Of a DNA stretch of 64,000 nt, positions 1-9,600 are shown piece by piece; the stretch's first letter is position 1; each line of letters begins with the position of its first letter. Under the pieces are notes generated by a model. The model was given only the letters and a program-made list of their open reading frames with translations, was not told the origin of the DNA and did no database searches. Origin of the DNA: Micromussa lordhowensis (taxonomy: Eukaryota; Cnidaria; Anthozoa; Scleractinia; Lobophylliidae); the NCBI GenBank assembly GCA_964020085.1, contig CAXHUQ010000577.1, forward strand, positions 283,001 through 347,000, written 5' to 3'. The translations under genes were made by a program, and so were the position numbers.

Positions 1-6
1 ATGCGG

Positions 7-17
7 TTTGCAGCAAA
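7..17. other. Second dyad TTTGC-A-GCAAA, one per monomer
   Basis: The five-base arms TTTGC and GCAAA are perfect inverted repeats around a central A. The element lies 16 bp upstream of the 13-bp dyad in each unit and is better preserved than it. The few recurrent changes nearby, such as CGG to CAG at 3326, 3740, 4153, 4360 and 60985, fall just outside the arms. A third short palindrome, CAAATTTG, lies at 169-176 of the unit. Confidence 0.7.
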
Positions 18-33
18 ATGTTGTGCTAGGATG

Positions 34-46
34 GCACTTTAAGTGC
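34..46. other. 13-bp near-perfect dyad, one per monomer
   Basis: GCACTT and AAGTGC are perfect inverted arms around one central base (T). The element recurs in nearly every unit. Several variants alter it: the centre is A instead of T at 655-667, 1074-1086 and 1493-1505; one arm is changed to GCAATTTAAGTGC near 5218 and 5425, to GCACGTTAAGTGC near 61222, 61429 and 62051, and to GCCCTTTAAGTGC near 62670. Dyads of this kind can extrude as cruciforms or bind dimeric proteins. Enrichment of short dyads at centromeres lacking CENP-B boxes has been proposed. No function is shown here. Confidence 0.85.
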
Positions 47-70
47 ATTGTAATTAGGAGGTGATGGCAT

Positions 71-271
71 TTGCGCCAGGGTGTTTTTTGTGGCCTTCTT
101 TTGAGGGGAGTTTCCCTTGGTCGCAACTTTGCAGAATTTCAGAAAACGCGCGATGAGGGTGTCCTTGCCAAATTTGCCATAGCTCGGCTTTGCGGGCACT
201 TTGAAAGATGCGGTTTACAGCAAAATGTTGTGCTAGGATGGCACTTTAAGTGCATTGTAATTAGGAGGTGA
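71..271 (+). other. Recurrent 66-codon open frame per monomer, probably non-coding
   Basis: In most units a frame opens with TTG and ends at the TGA inside the next unit's AGGAGGTGATGG. The Shine-Dalgarno-like AGGAGG lies 9 nt upstream of the TTG, a good bacterial spacing. Because 207 is 69 x 3, the same frame reappears in every standard unit. It probably does not encode a protein. Two minus-strand frames are open for similar lengths in the same DNA. The 206-, 208-, 212- and 77-bp length variants shift the frame freely. The recurrent base changes inside it are mostly amino-acid-changing, for example Phe-Ala to Leu-Thr, Lys to Glu, Asp to Glu, Cys to Ser and Gln to Lys. I recognise no domain, signal peptide or family in the translation. 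Confidence 0.6.
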
Positions 272-691
272 TGGCATTTGCGCCAGGGTGTTTTTTGTGG
301 CCTTCTTTTGAGGGGAGTTTCCCTTGGTCGCAACTTTGCAGAATTTCAGAAAACGCGCGATGAGGGTGTCCTTGCCAAATTTGCCATAGCTCGGCTTTGC
401 GGGCACTTTGAAAGATGCGGTTTGCAGCAAAATGTTGTGCTAGGATGGCACTTTAAGTGCATTGTAATTAGGAGGTGATGGCATTTGCGCCAGGGTAATT
501 TTTGTGGCCTTCTTTTGAGGGGAGTTTCCCTTGGTCGCAACTTTGCAGAATTTCAGAAAACGCGCGATGAGGGTGTCCTTGCCAAATTTGCCATAGCTCG
601 GCTTTGCGGGCACTTTGAAAGATGCGGTTTGCAGCAAAATGTTGTGCTAGGATGGCACTTAAAGTGCATTGTAATTAGGAGGTGATGGCAT

Positions 692-1529
692 TTGCGCCAG
701 GGTGTTTTTTGTGGCCTTCTTTTGAGGGGAGTTTCCCTTGGTCGCAACTTTGCAGAATTTCAGAAAACGCGCGATGAGGGTGTCCTTGCCAAATTTGCCA
801 TAGCTCGGCTTTGCGGGCACTTTGAAAGATGCGGTTTGCAGCAAAATGTTGTGCTAGGATGGCACTTTAAGTGCATTGTAATTAGGAGGTGATGGCATTT
901 GCGCCAGGGTGTTTTTTGTGGCCTTCTTTTGAGGGGAGTTTCCCTTGGTCGCAACTTTGCAGAATTTCAGAAAACGCGCGATGAGGGTGTCCTTGCCAAA
1001 TTTGCCATAGCTCGGCTTTGCGGGCACTTTGAAAGATGCGGTTTGCAGCAAAATGTTGTGCTAGGATGGCACGGCACTTAAAGTGCATTGTAATTAGGAG
1101 GTGATGGCATTTGCGCCAGGGTGTTTTTTGTGGCCTTCTTTTGAGGGGAGTTTCCCTTGGTCGCAACTTTGCAGAATTTCAGAAAACGCGCGATGAGGGT
1201 GTCCTTGCCAAATTTGCCATAGCTCGGCTTTGCGGGCACTTTGAAAGATGCGGTTTGCAGCAAAATGTTGTGCTAGGATGGCACTTTAAGTGCATTGTAA
1301 TTAGGAGGTGATGGCATTTGCGCCAGGGTGTTTTTTGTGGCCTTCTTTTGAGGGGAGTTTCCCTTGGTCGCAACTTTGCAGAATTTCAGAAAACGCGCGA
1401 TGAGGGTGTCCTTGCCAAATTTGCCATAGCTCGGCTTTGCGGGCACTTTGAAAGATGCGGTTTGCAGCAAAATGTTGTGCTAGGATGGCACGGCACTTAA
1501 AGTGCATTGTAATTAGGAGGTGATGGCAT
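692..1529. repeat. 419-bp dimer (207 + 212), two tandem copies
   Basis: The copies are 692-1110 and 1111-1529. Each contains one standard unit followed by one 212-bp unit. The five extra bases are a duplication of GGCAC at the left arm of the 13-bp dyad, and the dyad centre in these units is A rather than T. The rare variants shared at exactly 419-bp spacing show that the pair was duplicated as a block. Confidence 0.85.
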
Positions 1530-3184
1530 TTGCGCCAGGGTGTTTTTTGTGGCCTTCTTTTGAGGGGAGTTTCCCTTGGTCGCAACTTTGCAGAATTTCA
1601 GAAAACGCGCGATGAGGGTGTCCTTGCCAAATTTGCCATAGCTCGGCTTTGCGGGCACTTTGAAAAATGAGGTTTGCAGCAAAATGTTGTGCTAGGATGG
1701 CACTTTAAGTGCATTGTAATTAAAGGTGATGGCATTTGCGCCAGGGTGTTTTTTGTGGCCTTCTTTTGAGGGGAGTTTCCCTTGGTCGCAACTTTGCAGA
1801 ATTTCAGAAAACGCGCGATGAGGGTGTCCTTGCCAAATTTGCCATAGCTCGGCTTTGCGGGCACTTTGAAAGATGCGGTTTGCAGCAAAATGTTGTGCTA
1901 GGATGGCACTTTAAGTGCATTGTAATTAGAAGGTGATGGCATTTGCGCCAGGGTGTTTTTTGTGGCCTTCTTTTGAGGGGAGTTTCCCTTGGTCGCAACT
2001 TTGCAGAATTTCAGAAAACGCGCGATGAGGGTGTCCTTGCCAAATTTGCCATAGCTCGGCTTTGCGGGCACTTTGAAAGATGCGGTTTGCAGCAAAATGT
2101 TGTGCTAGGATGGCACTTTAAGTGCATTGTAATTAGGAGGTGATGGCATTTGCGCCAGGGTGTTTTTTGTGGCCTTCTTTTGAGGGGAGTTTCCCTTGGT
2201 CGCAACTTTGCAGAATTTCAGAAAACGCGCGATGAGGGTGTCCTTGCCAAATTTGCCATAGCTCGGCTTTGCGGGCACTTTGAAAGATGCGGTTTGCAGC
2301 AAAATGTTGTGCTAGGATGGCACTTTAAGTGCATTGTACTTAGGAGGTGATGGCATTTGCGCCAGGGTGTTTTTTGTGGCCTTCTTTTGAGGGGAGTTTC
2401 CCTTGGTCGCAACTTTGCAGAATTTCAGAAAACGCGCGATGAGGGTGTCCTTGCCAAATTTGCCATAGCTCGGCTTTGCGGGCACTTTGAAAGATGCGGT
2501 TTGCAGCAAAATGTTGTACTAGGATGGCACTTTAAGTGCATTGTAATTAGAAGGTGATGGCATTTGCGCCAGGGTGTTTTTTGTGGCCTTCTTTTGAGGG
2601 GAGTTTCCCTTGGTCGCAACTTTGCAGAATTTCAGAAAACGCGCGATGAGGGTGTCCTTGCCAAATTTGCCATAGCTCGGCTTTGCGGGCACTTTGAAAG
2701 ATGCGGTTTGCAGCAAAATGTTGTGCTAGGATGGCACTTTAAGTGCATTGTAATTAGGAGGTGATGGCATTTGCGCCAGGGTGTTTTTTGTGGCCTTCTT
2801 TTGAGGGGAGTTTCCCTTGGTCGCAACTTTGCAGAATTTCAGAAAACGCGCGATGAGGGTGTCCTTGCCAAATTTGCCATAGCTCGGCTTTGCGGGCACT
2901 TTGAAAGATGCGGTTTGCAGCAAAATGTTGTGCTAGGATGGCACTTTAAGTGCATTGTAACTAGGAGGTGATGGCATTTGCGCCAGGGTGTTTTTTGTGG
3001 CCTTCTTTTGAGGGGAGTTTCCCTTGGTCGCAACTTTGCAGAATTTCAGAAAACGCGCGACGAGGGTGTCCTTGCCAAATTTGCCATAGCTCGGCTTTGC
3101 GGGCAATTTGAAAGATGCGGTTTGCAGCAAAATGTTGTGCTAGGATGGCACTTTAAGTGCATTGTAATTAGGAGGTGATGGCAT

Positions 3185-4632
3185 TTGCGCCAGGGTGTTT
3201 TTTGTGGCCTTCTTTTGAGGGGAGTTTCCCTTGGTCGCAACTTTGCAGAATTTCAGAAAACGCGCGATGAGGGTGTCCTTGCCAAATTTGCCATAGCTCG
3301 GCTTTGCGGGCACTTTGAAAGATGCAGTTTGCAGCAAAATGTTGTGCTAGGATGGCACTTTAAGTGCATTGTAATTAGGAGGTGATGGCATTTGCGCCAG
3401 GGTGTTTTTTGTGGCCTTCTTTTGAGGGGAGTTTCCCTTGGTCGCAACTTTGCAGAATTTCAGAAAACGCGCGATGAGGGTGTCCTTGCCAAATTTGCCA
3501 TAGCTCGGCTTTGCGGGCACTTTGAAAGATGCGGTTTGCAGCAAAATGTTGTGCTAGGATGGCACTTTAAGTGCATTGTAATTAGGAGGTGATGGCATTT
3601 GCGCCAGGGTGTTTTTTGTGGCCTTCTTTTGAGGGGAGTTTCCCTTGGTCGCAACTTTGCAGAATTTCAGAAAACGCGCGATGAGGGTGTCCTTGCCAAA
3701 TTTGCCATAGCTCGGCTTTGCGGGCACTTTGAAAGATGCAGTTTGCAGCAAAATGTTGTGCTAGGATGGCACTTTAAGTGCATTGTAATTAGGAGGTGAT
3801 GGCATTTGCGCCAGGGTGTTTTTTGTGTCTTCTTTTGAGGGGAGTTTCCCTTGGTCGCAACTTTGCAGAATTTCAGAAAACGCGCGATGAGGGTGTCCTT
3901 GCCAAATTTGCCATAGCTCGGCTTTGCGGGCACTTTGAAAGATGCGGTTTGCAGCAAAATGTTGTGCTAGGATGGCACTTTAAGTGTATTGTAATTAGGA
4001 GGTGATGGCATTTGCGCCAGGGTGTTTTTTGTGGCCTTCTTTTGAGGGGAGTTTCCCTTGGTCGCAACTTTGCAGAATTTCAGAAAACGCGCGATGAGGG
4101 TGTCCTTGCCAAATTTGCCATAGCTCGGCTTTGCGGGCACTTTGAAAGATGCAGTTTGCAGCAAAATGTTGTGCTAGGATGGCACTTTAAGTGCATTGTA
4201 ATTAGGAGGTGATGGCATTTGCGCCAGGGTGTTTTTTGTGGCCTTCTTTTGAGGGGAGTTTCCCTTGGTCGCAACTTTGCAGAATTTCAGAAAACGCGCG
4301 ATGAGGGTGTCCTTGCCAAATTTGCCATAGCTCGGCTTTGCGGGCACTTTGAAAGATGCAGTTTGCAGCAAAATGTTGTGCTAGGATGGCACTTTAAGTG
4401 CATTGTAATTAGGAGGTGATGGCATTTGCGCCAGGGTGTTTTTTGTGGCCTTCTTTTGAGGGGAGTTTCCCTTGGTCGCAACTTTGCAGAATTTCAGAAA
4501 ACGCGCGATGAGGGTGTCCTTGCCAAATTTGCCATAGCTCGGCTTTGCGGGCACTTTGAAAGATGCGGTTTGCAGCAAAATGTTGTGCTAGGATGGCACT
4601 TTAAGTGTATTGTAATTAGGAGGTGATGGCAT
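3185..4632. repeat. Local multimer marked by CAG and TGTATTG variants
   Basis: GATGCAG replaces GATGCGG at 3326, 3740, 4153 and 4360. AAGTGTATTG replaces AAGTGCATTG in the units starting 3805 and 4426, which are 621 bp (three monomers) apart. The pattern is consistent with short unequal exchanges of two or three units. One of these units also lost a base in the GTGGCC stretch, giving 206 bp. Confidence 0.65.
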
Positions 4633-5046
4633 TTGCGCCAGGGTGTTTTTTGTGGCCTTCTTTTGAGGGGAGTTTCCCTTGGTCGCAACTTTGCAGAATT
4701 TCAGAAAACGCGCGATGAGGGTGTCCTTGCCAAATTTGCCATAGCTCGGCTTTGCGGGCACTTTGAAAGATGCGGTTTGCAGCAAAATGTTGTGCTAGGA
4801 TGGCACTTTAAGTGCATTGTAATTAGGAGGTGATGGCATTTGCGCCAGGGTGTTTTTTGTGGCCTTCTTTTGAGGGGAGTTTCCCTTGGTCGCAACTTTG
4901 CAGAATTTCAGAAAACGCGCGATGAGGGTGTCCTTGCCAAATTTGCCATAGCTCGGCTTTGCGGGCACTTTGAAAGATGCGGTTTGCAGCAAAATGTTGT
5001 GCTAGGATGGCACTTTAAGTGCATTGTAATTAGGAGGTGATGGCAT

Positions 5047-5460
5047 TTGCGCCAGGGTGTTTTTTGTGGCCTTCTTTTGAGGGGAGTTTCCCTTGGTCGC
5101 AACTTTGCAGAATTTCAGAAAACGCGCGATGAGGGTGTCCTTGCCAAATTTGCCATAGCTCGGCTTTGCGGGCACTTTGGAAGATGCGGTTTGCAGCAAA
5201 ATGTTGTGCTAGGATGGCAATTTAAGTGCATTGTAATTACGAGGTGATGGCATTTGCGCCAGGGTGTTTTTTGTGGCCTTCTTTTGAGGGGAGTTTCCCT
5301 TGGTCGCAACTTTGCAGAATTTCAGAAAACGCGCGATGAGGGTGTCGTTGCCAAATTTGCCATAGCTCGGCTTTGCGGGCACTTTGAAAGATGCGGTTTG
5401 CAGCAAAATGTTGTGCTAGGATGGCAATTTAAGTGCATTGTAATTACGAGGTGATGGCAT
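5047..5460. repeat. Adjacent duplicated monomer pair with dyad-arm change
   Basis: Two neighbouring units (TTG positions 5047 and 5254) share GGCAATTTAAG in place of GGCACTTTAAG and ATTACGAGG in place of ATTAGGAGG. The combination is seen nowhere else in the window. This is the simplest duplication scale in the array, a single 207-bp step. Confidence 0.75.
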
Positions 5461-6685
5461 TTGCGCCAGGGTGTTTTTTGTGGCCTTCTTTTGAGGGGAG
5501 TTTCCCTTGGTCGCAACTTTGCAGAATTTCAGAAAACGCGCGATGAGGGTGTCCTTGCCAAATTTGCCATAGCTCGGCTTTGCGGGCACTTTGAAAGATG
5601 CGGTTTGCAGCAAAATGTTGTGCTAGGATGGCACTTTAAGTGCATTGTAATTAGGAGGTGATGGCATTTGCGCCAGGGTGTTTTTTGTGGCCTTCTTTTG
5701 AGGGGAGTTTCCCTTGGTCGCAACTTTGCAGAATTTCAGAAAACGCACGATGAGGGTGTCCTTGCCAAATTTGCCATAGCTCGGCTTTGCGGGCACTTTG
5801 AAAGATGCGGTTTGCAGCAAAATGTTGTGCTAGGATGGCACTTTAAGTGCATTGTAATTAGGAGGTTAAGGCATTTGCGCCAGGGTGTTTTTTGTGGCCT
5901 TCTTTTGAGGGGAGTTTCCCTTGGTCGCAACTTTGCAGAATTTCAGAAAACGCGCGATGAGGGTGTCCTTGCAAAATTTGCCATAGCTCGGCTTTGCGGG
6001 CACTTTGAAAGATGCGGTTTGCAGCAAAATGTTGTGCTAGGATGGCACTTTAAGTGCATTGTAATTAGAAGGTGATGGCATTTGCGCCAGGGTGTTTTTT
6101 GTGGCCTTCTTTTGAGGGGAGTTTCCCTTGGTCGCAACTTTGCAGAATTTCAGAAAACGCGCGATGAGGGTGTCCTTGCCAAATTTGCCATAGCTCGGCT
6201 TTGCGGGCACTTTGAAAGATGCGGTTTGCAGCAAAATGTTGTGCTAGGATGGCACTTTAAGTGCATTGTAATTAGGAGGTGATGGCATTTGCGCCAGGGT
6301 GTTTTTTGTGGCCTTCTTTTGAGGGGAGTTTCCCTTGGTCGCAACTTTGCAGAATTTCAGAAAACGCGCGATGAGGGTGTCCTTGCCAAATTTGCCATAG
6401 CTCGGCTTTGCGGGCACTTTGAAAGATGCGGTTTGCAGCAAAATGTTGTGCTAGGATGGCACTTTAAGTGCATTGTAATTAGGAGGTGATGGCATTTGCG
6501 CCAGGGTGTTTTTTGTGGCCTTCTTTTGAGGAGAGTTTCCCTTGGTCGCAACTTTGCAGAATTTCAGAAAACGCGCGATGAGGGTGTCCTTGCCAAATTT
6601 GCCATAGCTCGGCTTTGCGGGCACTTTGAAAGATGCGGTTTGCAGCAAAATGTTGTGCTAGGATGGCACTTTAAGTGCATTGTAA

Positions 6686-8979
6686 TCAGGAGGTGATGGC
6701 ATTTGCGCCAGGGTGTTTTTTGTGGCCTTCTTTTGAGGGGAGTTTCCCTTGGTCGCAACTTTGCAGAATTTCAGAAAACGCGCGATGAGGGTGTCCTTGC
6801 CAAATTTGCCATAGCTCGGCTTTGCGGGCACTTTGAAAGATGCGGTTTGCAGCAAAATGTTGTGCTAGGATGGCACTTTAAGTGCATTGTAATTAGGAGG
6901 TGATGGCATTTGCGCCAGGGTGTTTTTTGTGGCCTTCTTTTAAGGGGAGTTTCCCTTGGTCGCAAATTTGCAGAATTTCAGAAAACGCGCGATGAGGGTG
7001 TCCTTGCCAAATTTGCCATAGCTCGGCTTTGCGGGCACTTTGAAAGATGCGGTTTGCAGCAAAATGTTGTGCTAGGATGGCACTTTAAGTGCATTGTAAT
7101 TAGGAGGTGATGGCATTTGCGCCAGGGTGTTTTTTGTGGCCTTCTTTTGAGGGGAGTTTCCCTTGGTCGCAACTTTGCAGAATTTCAGAAAACGCGCGAT
7201 GAGGGTGTCCTTGCCAAATTTGCCATAGCTCGGCTTTGCGGGCACTTTGAAAGATGCGGTTTGCAGCAAAATGTTGTGCTAGGATGGCACTTTAAGTGCA
7301 TTGTAATTAGGAGGTGATGGCATTTGCGCCAGGGTGTTTTTTGTGGCCTTCTTTTGAGGGGAGTTTCCCTTGGTCGCAACTTTGCAGAATTTCAGAAAAC
7401 GCGCGATGAGGGTGTCCTTGCCAAATTTGCCATAGCTCGGCTTTGCGGGCACTTTGAAAGATGCGGTTTGCAGCAAAATGTTGTGCTAGGATGGCACTTT
7501 AAGTCCATTGTAATTAGGAGGTGATGGCATTTGCGCCAGGGTGTTTTTTGTGGCCTTCTTTTGAGGGGAGTTTCCCTTGGTCGCAACTTTGCAGAATTTC
7601 AGAAAACGCGCGATGAGGGTGTCCTTGCCAAATTTGCCATAGCTCGGCTTTGCGGGCACTTTGAAAGATGCGGTTTGCAGCAAAATGTTGTGCTAGGATG
7701 GCACTTTAAGTGCATTGTAATTAGGAGGTGATGGCATTTGCGCCAGGGTGTTTTTTGTGGCCTTCTTTTGAGGGGAGTTTTCCTTGGTCGCAACTTTGCA
7801 GAATTTCAGAAAACGCGCGATGAGGGTGTCCTTGCCAAATTTGCCATAGCTCGGCTTTGCGGGCACTTTGAAAGATGCGGTTTGCAGCAAAATGTTGTGC
7901 TAGGATGGCACTTTAAGTGCATTGTAATTAGGAGGTGATGGCATTTGCGCCAGGGTGTTTTTTGTGGCCTTCTTTTGAGGGGAGTTTCCCTTGGTCGCAA
8001 CTTTGCAGAATTTCAGAAAACGCGCGATGAGGGTGTCCTTGCCAAATTTGCCATAGCTCGGCTTTGCGGGCACTTTGAAAGATGCGGTTTGCAGCAAAAT
8101 GTTGTGCTAGGATGGCACTTTAAGTGCATTGTAATTTGGAGGTGATGGCATTTGCGCCAGGGTGTTTTTTGTGGCCTTCTTTTGAGGGGAGTTTCCCTTG
8201 GTCGCAACTTTGCAGAATTTCAGAAAACGCGCGATGAGGGTGTCCTTGCCAAATTAACCATAGCTCGGCTTTGCGGGCACTTTGAAAGATGCGGTTTGCA
8301 GCAAAATGTTGTGCTAGGATGGCACTTTAAGTGCATTGTAATTAGGAGGTGATGGTATTTGCGCCAGGGTGTTTTTTGTGGCCTTCTTTTGAGGGGAGTT
8401 TCCCTTGGTCGCAACTTTGCAGAATTTAAGAAAACGCGCGATGAGGGTGTCCTTGCCAAATTTGCCATAGCTCGGCTTTGCGGGCACTTTGAAAGATGCG
8501 GTTTGCAGCAAAATGTTGTGATAGGATGGCACTTTAAGTGCATTGTAATTAGGAGGTGATGGCGTTTGCGCCAGGGTGTTTTTTGTGGCCTTCTTTTGAG
8601 GGGAGTTTCCCTTGGTCGCAACTTTGCAGAATTTCAGAAAACGCGCGATGAGGGTGTCCTTGCCAAATTTGCCATAGCTCGGCTTTGCGGGCACTTTGAA
8701 AGATGCGGTTTGCAGCAAAATGTTGTGCTAGGATGGCACTTTAAGTGCATTGTAATTAGAAGGTGATGGCATTTGCGCCAGGGTGCTTTTTGTGGCCTTC
8801 TTTTGAGGGGAGTTTCCCTTGGTCGCAACTTTGCAGAATTTCAGAAAACGCGCGATGAGCGTGTCCTTGCCAAATTTGCCATAGCACGGCTTTGCGGGCA
8901 CTTTGAAAGATGCGGTTTGCAGCAAAATGTTGTGCTAGGATGGCACTTTAAGTGCATTGTAATTAGGAGGTGATGGCAT
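6686..8979. repeat. Segment duplicated near 16.0-17.7 kb (copy 1)
   Basis: Ordered rare variants match a second copy: AATCAGG at about 6686, TTTTAAGG with CGCAAATTTG at 6938-6970, AATTTGG at about 8136, the AATTAACC unit at 8152, TTTAAG with GTGATAGG in the unit at 8359, GTGATGGCG at about 8564, and GATGAGCGTG in the unit at 8773. The partner is 15998-17670. The offset is 9312 bp on the left and 8691 bp on the right, a difference of 621 bp or three monomers. Confidence 0.85.
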
Positions 8980-9600
8980 TTGCGCCAGGGTGTTTTTTGT
9001 GGCCTTCTTTTGAGGGGAGTTTCCCTTGGTCGCAACTTTGCAGAATTTCAGGAAACGCGCGATGAGGGTGTCCTTGCCAAATTTGCCATAGCTCGGCTTT
9101 GCGGGCACTTTGAAAGATGCGGTTTGCAGCAAAATGTTGTGCTAGGATGGCACTTTAAGTGCATTGTAATTAGGAGGTGATGGCATTTGCGCCAGGGTGT
9201 TTTTTGTGGCCTTCTTTTGAGGGGAGTTTCCCTTGGTCGCAACTTTGCAGAATTTCAGAAAACGCGCGAGGAGGGTGTCCTTGCCAAATTTGCCATAGCT
9301 CGGCTTTCCGGGCACTTTGAAAGATGCGGTTTGCAGCAAAATGTTGTGCTAGGATGGCACTTTAAGTGCCTTGTAATTAGGAGGTGATGGCATTTGCGCC
9401 AGGGTGTTTTTTGTGGCCTTCTTTTGAGGGGAGTTTCCCTTGGTCGCAACTTTGCAGAATTTCAGAAAACGCGCGATGAGGGTGTCCTTGCCAAATTTGC
9501 CATAGCTCGGCTTTGCGGGCACTTTGAAAGATGCGGTTTGCAGCAAAATGTTGTGCTAGGATGGCACTTTAAGTGCATTGTAATTAGGAGGTGATGGCAT

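Larger units (their letters stand above)
1..207 (+). repeat. Reference monomer of the satellite (first full unit)
   Basis: This unit serves as the coordinate frame for variants; the next unit starts at 208. Landmarks by position within the unit are: dyad TTTGC-A-GCAAA at 7-17; dyad GCACTT-T-AAGTGC at 34-46; purine motif AGGAGGTGATGG at 56-67; GCG at 73-75; a T6 run at 84-89; an AGGGGAGTTTCCCT region near 105-117; CGCGCG at 147-152; and CAAATTTG at 169-176. The string GGCACTTT occurs twice (33-40 and 195-202), and TTTGC recurs five times at irregular spacing. These shared words do not resolve into a shorter internal period. No CENP-B-box-like motif is visible. Confidence 0.95.
1..8151. repeat. 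Sub-array A: near-consensus monomers
   Basis: About 39 units, mostly identical to the consensus or carrying one or two private changes. Length variants are two 212-bp units (1068-1086 and 1487-1505), a 206-bp unit with a shortened junction at about 1720, and a 206-bp unit with one base lost in GTGGCC near 3826. Shared variants show only short-range duplication (dimers and trimers). Nothing other than satellite is present. Confidence 0.85.

Noticed and set aside
8..65. Bacterial promoter and operator in each unit (TTGCAG, TAGGAT, dyad, Shine-Dalgarno-like motif)
   Set aside because: The spacing between the hexamer-like strings is 13 nt, too short for a sigma-70 promoter. The arrangement is tempting but unsupported without a bacterial host.
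1..207. Shorter internal period making up the 207-bp unit
   Set aside because: TTTGC, GGCACTTT and TTGCCA recur within the unit but at irregular spacing and without extended similarity between flanks.
1..207. CENP-B box
   Set aside because: No match to the TTCG...CGGGA core was found on either strand of the monomer.
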